DNA of 64,000 nt from the NCBI GenBank assembly GCA_902764875.1, contig CACWXP010000009.1, positions 1 through 64,000 of the forward strand. Reading direction: 5' to 3'. Positions 10,546-19,799 of this stretch are shown here, piece by piece. The position numbers and the translations under genes were made by a program. This DNA comes from an uncultured Eubacteriales bacterium. GTDB taxonomy: Bacteria > Bacillota > Clostridia > Christensenellales > Aristaeellaceae. Below the pieces are notes generated by a model. The model did not search any database. It saw only the letters and a list, made by a program, of their open reading frames with translations, and was not told where the DNA came from. How positions within the stretch are numbered: the first letter of the stretch is position 1; every line of letters starts with the position of its first letter.

Positions 10546-10914
10546 TCAGAATTCGAGTCCGGCTTCACGGGCGCCGTCGGCGACGCTCGCCACACGGCCC
10601 GTGTACATATACCCGCCGCGGTCGAAAACCACGGTCTTGATGCCGGCCTGGACAGCGCGCTCGGCCACGAGCTTGCCCACCAGTTTGGCAGCACCCTTCT
10701 TGTCCACTTCATCCAGCTGGCCCTTCAGCGCGGGATCCATCGTGCTGGCAGCCACCAGCGTCGCGCCCTTCGTATCGTCGATAATCTGGGCCTGGATGTG
10801 CTTATTGCTGCGGTATACGCTCAGACGCGGTACCTCGGGGGTGCCGCTGATCTTTTTCCGTACCCGTGCGTGACGAATCACGCGAATCTCGTTCCGGTCA
10901 CGTTTTTTAAACAT
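10546..10914 (-). CDS. rplR: 50S ribosomal protein L18
   Basis: A 122-aa 5S rRNA-binding protein. Visible signatures are [33 protein letters not shown] and the terminal [20 protein letters not shown]. It lies 18 nt after rplF in the spc order. Confidence 0.98.
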   Translation of the reverse strand: MFKKRDRNEIRVIRHARVRKKISGTPEVPRLSVYRSNKHIQAQIIDDTKGATLVAASTMDPALKGQLDEVDKKGAAKLVGKLVAERAVQAGIKTVVFDRGGYMYTGRVASVADGAREAGLEF

Positions 10915-10932
10915 CTGCGCTCACTCCCTCTC

Positions 10933-11472
10933 TTACTTACCGGTCTTGCCTTCCTTGCGGCGGATGTGCTCATTCTGATACTTGATGCCCTTGCCCAGAT
11001 AGGGTTCAGGCTTCCGGATGGCACGGATATCCGCGGCAAGATTGCCGACCTGCTGCTTGTTGCTGCCCTTCACGACGATGGTCGTCTGGTTGGGCGTTTC
11101 ATAGGTGATTCCTTCCGGCGCTTCCAGCACCACGGGATGGCTGAAACCGATGTTGATCGTCAGCTTTTTGCCTTCCACGCTGGCCCGGTAACCGGTACCG
11201 ACCATTTCCAGCGTCTTGCTGAAACCGTCGGTCACGCCCACCACCATGTTGTGCACCAGCGCCCGGTAAAGGCCGTGCATGGCTTTGTGGGGTTTGGAAT
11301 CCGTGGGGCGTTCCAGGGTCAGGATGTTTCCTTCCTGCTTCAGTTTGATGTCGGGATTCACCTGCTGGGTCAGGGTGCCCTTCGGTCCCTTAACCGTCAC
11401 AAAGTTGTTCTCGTCCACGTTCACCGTCACGCCCGCGGGGACCGTAATCGGCATTCTTCCGATTCGAGACAT
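10933..11472 (-). CDS. rplF: 50S ribosomal protein L6
   Basis: A 179-aa protein with two related beta-alpha domains (MSRIGRMPITVPAGV, MVGTGYRASVEGKKLTINIG) and the C-terminal signature PEPYLGKGIKY. An in-frame extension reaches 21 codons upstream, but GGAGGAG directly precedes the ATG at 11472, and family length supports that start. Unusually for this operon, 145 nt separate it from rpsH. Confidence 0.97.
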   Translation of the reverse strand: MSRIGRMPITVPAGVTVNVDENNFVTVKGPKGTLTQQVNPDIKLKQEGNILTLERPTDSKPHKAMHGLYRALVHNMVVGVTDGFSKTLEMVGTGYRASVEGKKLTINIGFSHPVVLEAPEGITYETPNQTTIVVKGSNKQQVGNLAADIRAIRKPEPYLGKGIKYQNEHIRRKEGKTGK

Positions 11473-11617
11473 TTTGTGTTCTCCTCCTCTTTCTGTAACA
11501 CGAATGTTCTTTGCCGAAGTCTTAACCATCTTCATAAAGGGTACCTAAACCCTCTGAAGGCCGAAGGCCTCCGGCAAACTTCTACCCGTTACAGCTCAAT
11601 CAAGCATGTACGGTGTA
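11473..11617 (-). other. 145-nt spacer between rpsH and rplF with a small hairpin
   Basis: Other gaps in this operon are under 30 nt, except for the secY-adk junction. This one holds a short stem AGGCC-GAA-GGCCT (11558-11570, plus-strand letters) without a T-tract. No convincing ORF or promoter is visible. It may be a leftover insertion or an RNA element tuning rplF. Confidence 0.5.
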
Positions 11618-12019
11618 TTACCAGATATAGGCCAGCACTTCGCCGCCGATGGCGTTCTTCCGCGCTTCCTTGTCGGTCATCAGGCCCTTGCTGGTCGAGA
11701 TGATCGCGATGCCCAGGCCGCCGAGAACCTTCGGCAGCTCTTCGCTGCGGGCATAAACCCGCAGGCCGGGCTTGGAGATGCGCTTCAGACCCGCGATCAC
11801 GGGAGTCTGTTTGCCGTCCAGGTATTTCAGTGTAATCTTCAGTTCGCCCTGCAGACCGTCATCGATGAAATCCACCGCCTTGATGTAGCCTTCGTTCAGC
11901 AGAATCTTGGCAATGGCCTTCTTGGTGTTGCTGGCGGGCATGGTCACGGCGTCATGCCGCGCAACCTGTCCGTTCCGGATGCGGGTGAGCATATCGGCGA
12001 TAGGGTCGTTCACAACCAT
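11618..12019 (-). CDS. rpsH: 30S ribosomal protein S8
   Basis: A 133-aa protein binding the central domain of 16S rRNA. It begins [20 protein letters not shown] and ends with the conserved GISIISTSKG-type segment (here [20 protein letters not shown]). In E. coli S8 represses the spc operon; whether it does here cannot be read. It lies 27 nt after the S14 gene. Confidence 0.98.
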   Translation of the reverse strand: MVVNDPIADMLTRIRNGQVARHDAVTMPASNTKKAIAKILLNEGYIKAVDFIDDGLQGELKITLKYLDGKQTPVIAGLKRISKPGLRVYARSEELPKVLGGLGIAIISTSKGLMTDKEARKNAIGGEVLAYIW

Positions 12020-12046
12020 TTTCTAAACCTCCTTCTCTTTTCCCGC

Positions 12047-12232
12047 TTACCAGCTGGCCTTGCGGACGCCGGGGATCTGTCCCTTGTAGGCCAGTTCCCG
12101 GAAGCAGATACGGCACACGCCGTACTTGCGCAGTACACTGTGCGGCCGGCCGCAGATGCGGCACCGGGTGTAGGCGCGCGTGGAGAACTTGGGCTCTCTC
12201 TGCTGCTTGAGTTTCATGCTCAGTTTTGCCAT
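12047..12232 (-). CDS. rpsZ: 30S ribosomal protein S14, zinc-binding type Z
   Basis: A 61-aa short S14. Zinc ligands Cys24, Cys27, Cys40 and Cys43 form two CxxC pairs ([16 protein letters not shown]). This is the Zn-dependent C+ form usual in Firmicutes, whose zinc-free paralogue, if any, would be elsewhere. It lies 16 nt after rplE. Confidence 0.98.
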   Translation of the reverse strand: MAKLSMKLKQQREPKFSTRAYTRCRICGRPHSVLRKYGVCRICFRELAYKGQIPGVRKASW

Positions 12233-12248
12233 TTTTCCGTTCTCCTCC

Positions 12249-12794
12249 TTACGCCTGTTCGAAAGGCATGCCCAGGAGACTCAGCAGCTCCTTGCATTCC
12301 TCGTCGGTCTTCGCCGTCGTCACGAAAACGATTTCCATTCCGCGAATCTTCTCGACCTTGTCGTATTCGATTTCGGGGAACAGCAGCTGTTCGCGGATGC
12401 CCAGGGAGTAATTTCCCCGGCCGTCAAAGGCCTTGGCGCTCACGCCGCGGAAGTCGCGCACGCGGGGCAGTGCCACGCTCACCAGCTTGTCCATGAACTC
12501 TTCCATCCGAACGCCGCGCAGCGTCACCTTCGCGCCGACGTTCATGCCCTCGCGCACCTTGAAGTTCGCGATGGACTTCTTGGCCTTGGTCACCATGGGC
12601 TTCTGGCCCGCGATGGTGGTCAGTTCGTTCACGGCCATTTCCATGGCTTTCGCGTTGTCCTTGCAGTCGCCAAGCCCCATGTTAATCACGATCTTGGCCA
12701 GCTTCGGAACTTCCATCACATTCTTGTAGCCGAACTTCTGCTTCAGTGCAGGAACAGCCTCGGCCACATACTTTTCCTTGATCCGTGTTGCCAT
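12249..12794 (-). CDS. rplE: 50S ribosomal protein L5
   Basis: A 181-aa 5S rRNA-binding protein. It has [20 protein letters not shown], the signature [20 protein letters not shown], and the loop [20 protein letters not shown]. It lies 18 nt after rplX, in canonical order. Confidence 0.98.
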   Translation of the reverse strand: MATRIKEKYVAEAVPALKQKFGYKNVMEVPKLAKIVINMGLGDCKDNAKAMEMAVNELTTIAGQKPMVTKAKKSIANFKVREGMNVGAKVTLRGVRMEEFMDKLVSVALPRVRDFRGVSAKAFDGRGNYSLGIREQLLFPEIEYDKVEKIRGMEIVFVTTAKTDEECKELLSLLGMPFEQA

Positions 12795-12812
12795 TTTGGC
12801 TCTTCCTCCTTA

Positions 12813-13148
12813 TCAGTCAATTTCGGCGCCGCACTTCTTGCAGATGCGGATCAGCGAGCGGGTGCTCTTTCCGTTGTCTCCCACAACCCGTTCCGCCTTG
12901 CGGCTCACGCGCGTGGCCTTGCCGCACTTGGGGCAGACCAGCATCACGTTGCTGGCGTCAATGGGCATATCCTTGTGGATGATGCCGCCGGGCTGCTGGG
13001 CGTTGCGTGCCTTCTGGTGCTTCGTCACCACGTTCACGCCTTCAACCGTAACGCGGTTCAGCTTCGGGAAAGCGGCGGTAATCTTGCCCTTCTTGCCCTT
13101 GTCTTTTCCGCTGATCACGATGACTGTGTCTTTCGTCTTTACATGCAT
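12813..13148 (-). CDS. rplX: 50S ribosomal protein L24
   Basis: A 111-aa assembly-initiating protein. An N-terminal KOW motif ([17 protein letters not shown]) is followed by [15 protein letters not shown] and a C-terminal zinc-ribbon-like module with two CxxC pairs (CPKCGKATR and CKKCGAEID). The Cys pairs are common in Firmicutes L24. It follows rplN by 15 nt. Confidence 0.97.
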   Translation of the reverse strand: MHVKTKDTVIVISGKDKGKKGKITAAFPKLNRVTVEGVNVVTKHQKARNAQQPGGIIHKDMPIDASNVMLVCPKCGKATRVSRKAERVVGDNGKSTRSLIRICKKCGAEID

Positions 13149-13163
13149 CTCGTCGCGCCCTCC

Positions 13164-13495
13164 TTACAGTACTTCGGGAGCCAGGGAGACGATCTTCATG
13201 AAGTCCTTCTCACGCAGCTCGCGAGCCACAGGCCCGAAGATACGGGTCCCGCGGGGCATTTTCTGGTCGTTGATGATAACGGCGGCGTTGTCGTCAAATT
13301 TGATGTAGCTGCCGTCGGGGCGGCGCTTGTTCTTGCGCATCCGGACGATCACGGCCTTCACGACCTCGCCCTTCTTCACGGTGCCGCCGGGGGTTGCGGT
13401 CTTGACGCTGGCCACGATGACATCACCGATGCTGCCGTCACGCCGGAAAGAACCGCCCAGAACACGGATGCACGCCGGGTTTGCGGCTGAATCAT
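13164..13495 (-). pseudogene. rplN: 50S ribosomal protein L14 gene with internal deletion and frameshift
   Basis: The expected L14 start is present: AGGAGG, nine nt, then ATG at 13495 reading MIQPQTR. After the seventh codon only two bases (CG) separate it from the codons for CIRVLGGS. In normal L14 that Cys is residue 21. Residues 8-20 (about LxVADNTGAKExx) are therefore missing and the frame is broken. The rest (102 residues ending [10 protein letters not shown]) is normal, so the original would have been 122 aa and the lesion is 37 nt. A longer frame that runs in from inside rpsQ covers the conserved part, but its first 24 residues are not L14. L14 is essential, so a sequencing or assembly error, or a strain-level artefact, is the likeliest explanation. 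Confidence 0.9.
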
Positions 13496-13515
13496 AGCGG
13501 TTTTCCTCCTGTTTC

Positions 13516-13773
13516 TTACTTGGCTTTTTCAATGATCTCGACAAGGCGCCAGCGCTTGTCTTTGCTCAGCGGGCGGGTCTCCATCACCTTGATGGTATCT
13601 CCGATGCCGCATTCGTTGTTCTCGTCGTGAACCTTCAGCTTGCTGGTCTGGTTCATGATTTTTCCGTACAGCGGATGACGCACGCGGGTCTTGATCTGGA
13701 TGACGCAGGTCTTGTCCATCTTGTCGCTTACCACGATGCCGATCCGGGTTTTTCTAAGTCCTCTTTCTTCCAT
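13516..13773 (-). CDS. rpsQ: 30S ribosomal protein S17
   Basis: An 85-aa OB-fold primary 16S rRNA binder. It reads [20 protein letters not shown], then [11 protein letters not shown] and the signature [20 protein letters not shown]. It follows rpmC by 26 nt and ends 20 nt before the rplN start. Confidence 0.98.
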   Translation of the reverse strand: MEERGLRKTRIGIVVSDKMDKTCVIQIKTRVRHPLYGKIMNQTSKLKVHDENNECGIGDTIKVMETRPLSKDKRWRLVEIIEKAK

Positions 13774-13799
13774 GGTTCCGGCTGCCTCCTTTCCGCATC

Positions 13800-13991
13800 T
13801 CAGGCCTCATCCTTCTGCCGAAGGATGGTCTTGCACCGCGCGATGTCGCGCTTGACTTCGCTCAGTCGCATGGTGTTCTGCAGCTGGCCTGTCGCGAGCT
13901 GGAAGCGAAGGCCGAACAGTTCGCTCTTCAGTTCCTTCACCTTTTCGTTCAGCTGGTCCACGGTCATGGAGCTCAATTCGCTTGCCTTCAT
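13800..13991 (-). CDS. rpmC: 50S ribosomal protein L29
   Basis: A 63-aa two-helix protein at the peptide exit site, where it helps dock SRP and trigger factor. It reads [20 protein letters not shown], then [19 protein letters not shown]. Its ATG overlaps the rplP stop by four nt (ATGA). Confidence 0.97.
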   Translation of the reverse strand: MKASELSSMTVDQLNEKVKELKSELFGLRFQLATGQLQNTMRLSEVKRDIARCKTILRQKDEA

Positions 13992-14428
13992 GCTTCTTCA
14001 CCACCCGCTTCTGTCTTGGGCTCATCCTTCTTGATGAGCTTGGTCTTCAGGGGCAGCTTGTGGCTGGCCAGACGCAGGGCCTCGCGGGCGATGTCTTCGC
14101 TCACGCCGGCGATTTCAAACAGAACGCGTCCGGGCTTCACCACGGCCACCCAGTATTCGGGAGCGCCTTTGCCGGAACCCATGCGGGTCTCGGCGGGCTT
14201 CGCCGTCACCGGCTTGTCCGGGAAAATCTTGATCCACACCTGGCCGCCGCGCTTCGTGTAGCGGGTCAGGGCGATACGGGCCGCCTCGATCTGCTGGCTC
14301 GTAACCCAGTGGGGCTCCATGGCCTGCAGGCCGAATTCACCGTAGGCCAGTACGTTGCCGCGCTGGGCTCTGCCCTTCATGCGGCCGCGGAACTGCTTGC
14401 GGTGTTTCACTCTCTTGGGCATCAACAT
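13988..14428 (-). CDS. rplP: 50S ribosomal protein L16
   Basis: A 146-aa protein near the A site. It has [18 protein letters not shown], then [20 protein letters not shown] and the signature [19 protein letters not shown]. The start could be either of two ATGs two codons apart (MLMPKR); the first is given. It lies 3 nt from the rpsC stop and overlaps rpmC. Confidence 0.98.
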   Translation of the reverse strand: MLMPKRVKHRKQFRGRMKGRAQRGNVLAYGEFGLQAMEPHWVTSQQIEAARIALTRYTKRGGQVWIKIFPDKPVTAKPAETRMGSGKGAPEYWVAVVKPGRVLFEIAGVSEDIAREALRLASHKLPLKTKLIKKDEPKTEAGGEEA

Positions 14429-14431
14429 GGC

Positions 14432-15100
14432 TTACTTTCCCTCCTTCCCGGCCGGGGCCTTCCGCACCCGGGGCAGGATCTGTCCCTTGTAGATCCATAC
14501 CTTGATTCCCAGCCGTCCGTAGGTGGTCTTCGCTTCCGCGAATCCGTAATCAATGTTGGCTCTCAGGGTCTGCAGCGGAATGCTGCCTTCGTGGTAATGT
14601 TCGCTCCGCGCGATGTCCGCGCCGCCCAGGCGGCCGCTCACGCTCGTCTTGATTCCCTTCACGCCGGGAACCTTCATGCTGCGCTGCTGCGCCTGCTTCA
14701 TCGCCCGCCGGAAGCTGATGCGCTTCTCCAGCTGCTGCGCGATGTTCTCCGCCACCAGCTGCGCATCCGCGTCGGGCTGCTTGATCTCCATCACGTTGAT
14801 GTGGCACGGCCGGCCCAGGAACTCGGTGATGTTCTTCTTCAGTTCCTCGATGCCCGCGCCGCCCCGGCCGATGATCATGCCGGGCTTCGCCGTGAAGATG
14901 TTAACCGTCATCGTCTGCGCCGTGCGCTCGATGTCAATGTGGCTGATGCCGGTGGAGTAGTACTTTTCCTTCAGCATCTTCCGAAGTTTGTAGTCTTCCA
15001 CCAGGTTGTTCGCAAAATCCTTTTTCCCGGCGTACCAGCGTGTGCTCCAGTCGTAGATCACGCCAACGCGCGCGCCGTGGGGATTGACTTTCTGACCCAT
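14432..15100 (-). CDS. rpsC: 30S ribosomal protein S3
   Basis: A 222-aa mRNA-entry protein. It has [20 protein letters not shown], a KH domain with [18 protein letters not shown], and the C-terminal domain ending [12 protein letters not shown]. Length is standard. It lies 18 nt after rplV. Confidence 0.98.
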   Translation of the reverse strand: MGQKVNPHGARVGVIYDWSTRWYAGKKDFANNLVEDYKLRKMLKEKYYSTGISHIDIERTAQTMTVNIFTAKPGMIIGRGGAGIEELKKNITEFLGRPCHINVMEIKQPDADAQLVAENIAQQLEKRISFRRAMKQAQQRSMKVPGVKGIKTSVSGRLGGADIARSEHYHEGSIPLQTLRANIDYGFAEAKTTYGRLGIKVWIYKGQILPRVRKAPAGKEGK

Positions 15101-15118
15101 GTCTTTTCCTCCTTCGCC

Positions 15119-15502
15119 TTACTTCTGGTCCAGCACCACGCTGATGTGGCTGGTGCGCTTGAGCATCGGGGATGCGCTGCCGCGGCTGCGGGCAACGTAA
15201 CGCTTCAGCATAGGACCGGGGTTCGCGTAAACTTCGGCGACGTAGAGGTTCTGCCGGTTCAGCTCCTGGTTGTTCACCGCGTTGGCGATCGCGCTCTCCA
15301 GCACTTTCGCGACGATCGGGCTCGCAGCCTTGGGCGTAAACTGCAGGATTGCCAGTGCCTCGTCCACGTTCTTTCCGCGGATCAGATCGATCACGATCTT
15401 CACCTTCCGGGGAGAGATGCGAACGTACTTGGCGTGGGCCTGGGGCCGACGGTCAGCGTTTGCTTTCCGGGCCGCCGCTTTTTCCTTGGTACGGGTAGCC
15501 AT
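15119..15502 (-). CDS. rplV: 50S ribosomal protein L22
   Basis: A 127-aa exit-tunnel protein. The core [20 protein letters not shown] and the tunnel hairpin region [16 protein letters not shown] are clear. A GTG four codons upstream is in frame, but the GAGGAG ribosome binding site overlaps it, so the ATG at 15502 is chosen. It has a somewhat longer Ala/Lys-rich N terminus than average. Confidence 0.97.
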   Translation of the reverse strand: MATRTKEKAAARKANADRRPQAHAKYVRISPRKVKIVIDLIRGKNVDEALAILQFTPKAASPIVAKVLESAIANAVNNQELNRQNLYVAEVYANPGPMLKRYVARSRGSASPMLKRTSHISVVLDQK

Positions 15503-15523
15503 TTTCCGTGTCACTCCTCTCTC

Positions 15524-15802
15524 TTATTTCCGGTTGCTGTTCTTGTCGCCCGCGTGGCCCCGGAAGGTCCGGGTCGGGGCGAACTCGCCCAGTTTGTGTC
15601 CAACCATGTCTTCCGTCACATACACCGGAACGTGCTTCCGGCCGTCGTGAACGGCAACCGTGTGTCCCACAAACTCGGGGAAGATCGTGCTGCTGCGGCT
15701 CCAGGTCTTCACGACCGCTTTCTTGCCGCTGTCATTCATTTCCTTAATGCGCTTCATCAGCGCGCCCTCTACATAAGGGCCTTTCTTAATGGAACGACTC
15801 AT
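15524..15802 (-). CDS. rpsS: 30S ribosomal protein S19
   Basis: A 92-aa head protein that pairs with S13. It reads [40 protein letters not shown], and the signature [17 protein letters not shown]. It follows rplB by 18 nt. Confidence 0.98.
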   Translation of the reverse strand: MSRSIKKGPYVEGALMKRIKEMNDSGKKAVVKTWSRSSTIFPEFVGHTVAVHDGRKHVPVYVTEDMVGHKLGEFAPTRTFRGHAGDKNSNRK

Positions 15803-15820
15803 AGTCTGTCAGGTCCTCCT

Positions 15821-16651
15821 TTACTTGCTCGCGCGCTTGACGATCATCTTATTGGAGTACTTCTTGTGCTTCCGGGTCTTCAGGCCCAGTGCGGGCTTGC
15901 CCCAGGGAGTCACAGGAGCCGGCATACCGACGGGGCTCTTGCCCTCGCCGCCGCCGTGCGGATGGTCGCAGGGGTTCATCACGACGCCGCGTACCGTGGG
16001 ACGCACGCCCATGTGGCGAACCCGGCCGGCCTTGCCGATCCGGACGTTCTCGTGGTCCGTGTTGCCGACGGTGCCGATCGTCGCCTTTGCGTTCAGCGGC
16101 AGCTTCCGCATCTCTCCGCTGGGCAGGCGAACCTGAGCGTATCCGTTCTCCTTCGCCATCAGCTGGGCGCTCATGCCCGCGCTCCGGACCAGCTGTCCGC
16201 CCCGTCCGGGCTTGATCTCCAGGTTGTGGATCAGTGTGCCCACCGGGATGTTGCTGATCGGCAGCGTGTTGCCGGGCTTGATGTCCGCGTTTTCGCTGCT
16301 AATCACCGTGTCCCCGACTTTCAGTCCCAAAGGCGCCAGGATGTAGCGCTTCTCGCCGTCCGCGTAGAACAGCAGTGCGATGAAGGCGCTCCGGTTCGGG
16401 TCGTATTCAATCGCGTTCACCTTCGCGGGAATGTCGATCTTGTCCCGCTTGAAGTCGATGATCCGGTATTTCTGCTTGTTGCCGCCGCCCTGGTGGCGAA
16501 CGGTGATCTTGCCCTGCTTGTTCCGGCCGCTGTTCTTTTTCAGCACCTCGGTCAGGCTCTTTTCGGGCGTCTTCTTCGTAATCTCTTCGTAGGTCAGAAC
16601 CGACATAAACCGCCGGGCGGGCGAAGTCGGCTTGTAAACTCGAATGGCCAT
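15821..16651 (-). CDS. rplB: 50S ribosomal protein L2
   Basis: A 276-aa protein close to the peptidyl transferase centre. It has the N-terminal [18 protein letters not shown], the OB-like region [18 protein letters not shown], and the hallmark [20 protein letters not shown] containing the conserved His. It follows rplW by 22 nt. Confidence 0.98.
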   Translation of the reverse strand: MAIRVYKPTSPARRFMSVLTYEEITKKTPEKSLTEVLKKNSGRNKQGKITVRHQGGGNKQKYRIIDFKRDKIDIPAKVNAIEYDPNRSAFIALLFYADGEKRYILAPLGLKVGDTVISSENADIKPGNTLPISNIPVGTLIHNLEIKPGRGGQLVRSAGMSAQLMAKENGYAQVRLPSGEMRKLPLNAKATIGTVGNTDHENVRIGKAGRVRHMGVRPTVRGVVMNPCDHPHGGGEGKSPVGMPAPVTPWGKPALGLKTRKHKKYSNKMIVKRASK

Positions 16652-16673
16652 GTCTTCTTCTCCTCCCTTAAGC

Positions 16674-16979
16674 TTACTGTCCCATGCCTTCGAAGAACTT
16701 GATGGGCTTGCTGTCCTTCTTCAGAATCACATAGGCCTTCTTGACTTCCGGGGTCATCCCCTGGGTGCGGCCCTGCCGCTTCATTTTGCCGATCGTGCGA
16801 ACGGTGTTCACCTTCGCAACTTTCACGCCGTCGTCCGCGAAAACCTTTTCAACCGCTTCCTTGATCTCGGCCTTGTTCGCGCGGATGTCAACCTCGAAAA
16901 CGTACCGCTTCTCGCCGATGCCTTCGTACGCTTTTTCTGTCAGCACCGGCCGCTTGATGATATCGTGGGGGTTCTTCAT
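16674..16979 (-). CDS. rplW: 50S ribosomal protein L23
   Basis: A 101-aa exit-site protein, docking point for trigger factor and SRP. It reads [40 protein letters not shown] and [20 protein letters not shown]. Its start codon shares one nt with the rplD stop. Confidence 0.98.
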   Translation of the reverse strand: MKNPHDIIKRPVLTEKAYEGIGEKRYVFEVDIRANKAEIKEAVEKVFADDGVKVAKVNTVRTIGKMKRQGRTQGMTPEVKKAYVILKKDSKPIKFFEGMGQ

Positions 16980-17602
16980 TATGCGTACACCTCCTCGACG
17001 CCTGCTACCGCGCTCTTGGCCAGCACCAGCTTGCCCGCGTTCAGGATGTCGTAAACGTTCAGCGTGTTCACGTAGCTGACTTTCGCTCCCGCCAGGTTCG
17101 CCGTCGCCCGGATCACGTTTTCGTCCCGCTCCGGCAGCACGACCAGCGCCTTCTTCTCGGCCTGCAGGGCTTTGAGCGCCGCGGCCATCAGCTTCGTCTT
17201 CGCTTCCTTCAGTTCGATCTTGTCCACCACGATGATCTCGCCCGCGTTCAGCTTCGCGGTCATCGCGCTCTTGAAGGCAACCCGCCGAACCTTTTTGTTA
17301 ACCGCCAGGTCGTAGTCCCGGGGCTTCGGCGCAAACACGACGCCGCCGTGCTTGAACTGGGGCGCGCGGTTGCCGTGGTGCCGGGCGTTGCCGGTGCCCT
17401 TCTGGCGGTAGATCTTCCGTCCGCCTCCGCGAACCTCGCCGCGGGTCAGGGCGCTCTGGGTTCCCTGGCGCTGAGCCGCCAGGTAGGAACGGACCATCAG
17501 GTGCATCGCCGCTTCGTTGATCGGCGCCGCGAAGATCTCTTCGCTCAGCTCGATCTCGCCGATGGCCTTTCCTTCCATATTATATACTGCAGTCTTAGGC
17601 AT
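16979..17602 (-). CDS. rplD: 50S ribosomal protein L4
   Basis: A 207-aa protein with the long tunnel loop ([40 protein letters not shown]). In E. coli L4 also represses its own S10 operon through the leader; a structured leader exists here but binding is untested. It follows rplC by 25 nt. Confidence 0.98.
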   Translation of the reverse strand: MPKTAVYNMEGKAIGEIELSEEIFAAPINEAAMHLMVRSYLAAQRQGTQSALTRGEVRGGGRKIYRQKGTGNARHHGNRAPQFKHGGVVFAPKPRDYDLAVNKKVRRVAFKSAMTAKLNAGEIIVVDKIELKEAKTKLMAAALKALQAEKKALVVLPERDENVIRATANLAGAKVSYVNTLNVYDILNAGKLVLAKSAVAGVEEVYA

Positions 17603-17627
17603 TTCTCTTTTCCTCCTTTGGCCGCGC

Positions 17628-18269
17628 TCAGGCCTTGCAGGTGTCCCGGATGATCAGCAGCCCTTCGTTGGGTCCGGGCACAGCGCCCTTCACCAGCAGC
17701 AGGTTGCGTTCCGCGTCCACCTGAACGACTTCCAGGTTCTGAACCGTCACCCGGTCAACGCCGTAGTGTCCGGCCATGTGCTTGTTCTTGAACACCCGGC
17801 TCGGGTCGCTGTTCGCGCTCAGGGAGCCCACGCCCCGGTGATATTTGCTGCCGTGTGCCATGGGGCCCGTGTGCTGGTTCCACCGCGCAATCGCGCCGGT
17901 GTAGCCGTGGCCCTTGCTCGTGCCCGTGATGTCGATCTTGTCGCCCTGCGCGAACTGGTCGCATTTCAGCACGTCCCCGACCTTGTATCCGCTGCAGTCG
18001 TCAAACCGGAATTCCCGCAGGGTCCGCGCGGCGGCCACCCCGGCCTTTTTGAAGTGGCCCAGCTCCGGTTTGTTCAGCAGCTTCTTCGCCCGGTTTTCGG
18101 TCAGCTCGCCGAAGCCGACCTGAACGGCGTCGTAGCCGTCGCTCTCAATGTTCTTCGTCTGCACGACTGTGCAGGGGCCCGCTTCAATCACGGTAACCGG
18201 CACCAGGCGCCCGTCTTCGGTGAACACCTGCGTCATGCCGATCTTTTTGCCCACGATCGCTTTCTTCAT
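17628..18269 (-). CDS. rplC: 50S ribosomal protein L3
   Basis: A 213-aa protein. [20 protein letters not shown] is the true N terminus; an in-frame extension ten codons upstream is rejected because GGAGGAAG fits this ATG. The signature region reads [40 protein letters not shown]. The NQHTGP segment differs from the commoner RxxQxRGP form but occurs in some clostridia. Confidence 0.97.
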   Translation of the reverse strand: MKKAIVGKKIGMTQVFTEDGRLVPVTVIEAGPCTVVQTKNIESDGYDAVQVGFGELTENRAKKLLNKPELGHFKKAGVAAARTLREFRFDDCSGYKVGDVLKCDQFAQGDKIDITGTSKGHGYTGAIARWNQHTGPMAHGSKYHRGVGSLSANSDPSRVFKNKHMAGHYGVDRVTVQNLEVVQVDAERNLLLVKGAVPGPNEGLLIIRDTCKA

Positions 18270-18295
18270 TGTTCTTCCTTCCTCCCGCTCTCTTT

Positions 18296-18604
18296 TCACA
18301 GTTTCATTTCGATTTCAACGCCCGCAGGAAGATCCAGCTTCATCATGGCGTCAACCGTCTTCGGGTTCGGGTTGTTGATGTCGATCAGCCGCTTGTGGGT
18401 CCGCCGTTCGAACTGTTCCCGGCTGTCCTTGTATTTGTGGACCGCGCGAAGGATCGTAACGATCTCCCGCTCCGTCGGCAGCGGGATCGGGCCGCTCACT
18501 CTCGCGCCCGTGCGCTTCGCCGTTTCAACGATCCGCTCCGCGCTCTGGTCGATCAGTTTGTGCTCATAGCTCTTGAGCTTGATTCGGATTTTCTGGTTGG
18601 CCAT
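18296..18604 (-). CDS. rpsJ: 30S ribosomal protein S10 (NusE)
   Basis: A 102-aa protein, first gene of the S10 operon. It has [20 protein letters not shown], the loop [20 protein letters not shown] and the end [14 protein letters not shown]. It doubles as NusE in transcription antitermination complexes. It has a strong ribosome binding site GGAGG at 10 nt and is preceded by a leader of about 170 nt. Confidence 0.98.
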   Translation of the reverse strand: MANQKIRIKLKSYEHKLIDQSAERIVETAKRTGARVSGPIPLPTEREIVTILRAVHKYKDSREQFERRTHKRLIDINNPNPKTVDAMMKLDLPAGVEIEMKL

Positions 18605-18773
18605 ACCTTGTCTTACCTCCTATTTTCTCGTTCTCTCTGCGCCCCCGGGAAATCCCTCGCAGGTGGAATCTCCCTCGGCGTGTTCGAGTCCGTCGCCCGA
18701 TTGTCGGGCTGGTCCGCGATAATTACCCGTCTGGCCGGACGGCAACTTACCGCTTCATCCCTGAACAGACAAC
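18605..18773 (-). promoter_or_regulatory. Structured 5' leader of the S10 operon
   Basis: About 170 nt between the predicted transcription start and rpsJ. Stems visible on the RNA strand include CCGTC/GACGG, GCCCGA-CAA-TCGGGC and GC-rich pairings close to the ribosome binding site. No T-tract after any stem, so attenuation by intrinsic termination is not obvious. It could be a ribosomal protein binding leader; the ligand is unknown. Confidence 0.5.
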
Positions 18774-18779
18774 AGTCGA

Positions 18780-18808
18780 ATTATACATGAAACTTTTTTC
18801 TGATGCAA
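18780..18808 (-). promoter_or_regulatory. Promoter of the S10-spc operon
   Basis: TTGCAT (18803-18808) and a perfect TATAAT (18780-18785) with a 17-nt spacer on the minus strand. No other gene lies between it and rpsJ. Confidence 0.8.
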
Positions 18809-18899
18809 GGGGTTTTTGAGGGGTTTTGAAAATTTTTTTCTTCTTTTTTTGTGATTTCTGTTCCCGCCGAGGCCGGTTTTACAGGCCTTCCGCGGTTTT

Positions 18900-18923
18900 T
18901 ATATGAACACGCTTCCAGGTGTA
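18900..18923. repeat. Dispersed repeat, copy 1
   Basis: Plus-strand ATATGAACACGCTTCCAGGT followed by GTAT; matches copy 2 at 19026-19049 with few changes. Partly self-complementary (AACACGC against GTGT). Confidence 0.55.
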
Positions 18924-19023
18924 TCTGCTTTCCGACCGAAATTGCCTGTTTTCGTGCTTTTATCTTTTTTTTCTGCCTTCTGTCTTCCCGTTTTCCCTTG
19001 ATTTTTCTTGTCTTGAGAACCAT

Positions 19024-19053
19024 TTATATTAACACGCCTCCAGGTGTGTTTAT
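19024..19053. repeat. Dispersed repeat, copy 2
   Basis: TATATTAACACGCCTCCAGG followed by TGTGTTTAT. About 126 bp from copy 1 and in the same orientation; can fold as AACACGCCT against AGGTGTGTT. Could be a protein site or mobile element edge. Confidence 0.55.
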
Positions 19054-19167
19054 TCCCGTTCATGATTTAGCGTCTTTCCGCTCATGCGGAATGTGGAAAT
19101 GATCCACCTCATTTACTCCTTACCGGATGTTGTATTTCTCCTTCTCATAATCCACAAGATGGCCAGT

Positions 19168-19203
19168 TTTTGAGAGGAACCGGTTTTGAGAGGAACCCGG
19201 TTT
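19168..19203. repeat. Tandem duplication of about 17 bp after the 194-aa gene
   Basis: TTTTGAGAGGAACCGG is followed at once by TTTTGAGAGGAACCCGG and a third TTTT. The unit abuts the stop codon of the 194-aa gene and may mark the edge of the terminase cassette. Confidence 0.6.
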
Positions 19204-19787
19204 TACATCTTTTCGTTGCCAAATCGTTTCATGGCGCCCTTGTACTGGGTCAGCATCAGCGCCACATCGCTGTATGTCTTCCCGTTGCTGTTCACTGTGT
19301 GTTCGCTGCCCGGTTCTCCCTCTTGCACGTCAATCAGGTCCAGATAAACTGCGTAATCTTCCCCCGCCATCAGTTTCCGCAGCGGCTCCAGTATGCTGTT
19401 GATCTTGCTGGCTTTGTAGGGATTCACCGGATCGTCCGGCTTCCTTCGTGACTGTAGCTGGAATTCGTAATACATTTGGTCAAACAGTTCCCTCAGCATG
19501 ATGAACCGTTTCTTGTCCGCCGCGTAAATAGTGGCGGTTTTCTTCTGCTCTTCGTTCATGGGCGCTTCTCCTTCCTTTACATAGGTCCTGTAGTTCTCGT
19601 TGGGCAGCATCATCTCCGGAATGGATGGAATCCGGATGCCGATGATTTTCTGTTCAGGGCGGTTATACTTACAAACCGGATCGTATGTCCGGCTGACCAG
19701 GTACCGCACATACTCGCTCCCGCCCTTCTTCTTGATGCTGATCTTCCCCGGGATCTCCGGAATCAGCACCGGTTCGTTTTCATACAT
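19203..19787 (-). CDS. Unknown protein (194 aa) in the terminase cassette
   Basis: Function unknown. The N-terminal 60 residues (IPEIPGKISIKKKGGSEYVR, then SRTYDPVCKYNRPEQKIIGI) resemble, from memory, the N-terminal arm of some IS4/IS1634-type transposases. The catalytic domain is absent and the remainder (about 75-194) is helical and charged, including FDQMYYEFQLQSRRKPDD. No signal peptide or membrane segment. It starts 12 nt after the terminase stop with GGGGGAAAG as ribosome binding site, so it belongs to the same transcript. It could be a phage or element protein that works with the terminase. Confidence 0.6.
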   Translation of the reverse strand: MYENEPVLIPEIPGKISIKKKGGSEYVRYLVSRTYDPVCKYNRPEQKIIGIRIPSIPEMMLPNENYRTYVKEGEAPMNEEQKKTATIYAADKKRFIMLRELFDQMYYEFQLQSRRKPDDPVNPYKASKINSILEPLRKLMAGEDYAVYLDLIDVQEGEPGSEHTVNSNGKTYSDVALMLTQYKGAMKRFGNEKM

Positions 19788-19799
19788 ACGCTTTCCCCC

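Larger units (their letters stand above)
18809..19202. other. AT-rich intergenic region without a gene
   Basis: About 390 nt between the S10 promoter and the end of the 194-aa gene. I see no credible ORF. It holds two copies of a roughly 24-bp element and a short tandem repeat, listed separately, plus T-rich runs. The usual str operon (rpsL, rpsG, fusA, tuf) is not upstream. Confidence 0.7.

Noticed and set aside
13164-13544. Taking the 126-codon frame as an intact L14 gene
   Set aside because: Its first 24 residues come from rpsQ sequence in another frame and are unlike L14, while the true L14 start (MIQPQTR) with a good ribosome binding site is present in a different frame.
13982-16702. 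Plus-strand open frame of 906 codons across the ribosomal genes
   Set aside because: Runs antisense through seven certain ribosomal protein genes; not a gene.
18781-19023. 80-codon minus-strand frame upstream of rpsJ
   Set aside because: Lys/Arg-rich low complexity from T-rich DNA and it covers the S10 promoter; no ribosome binding site.
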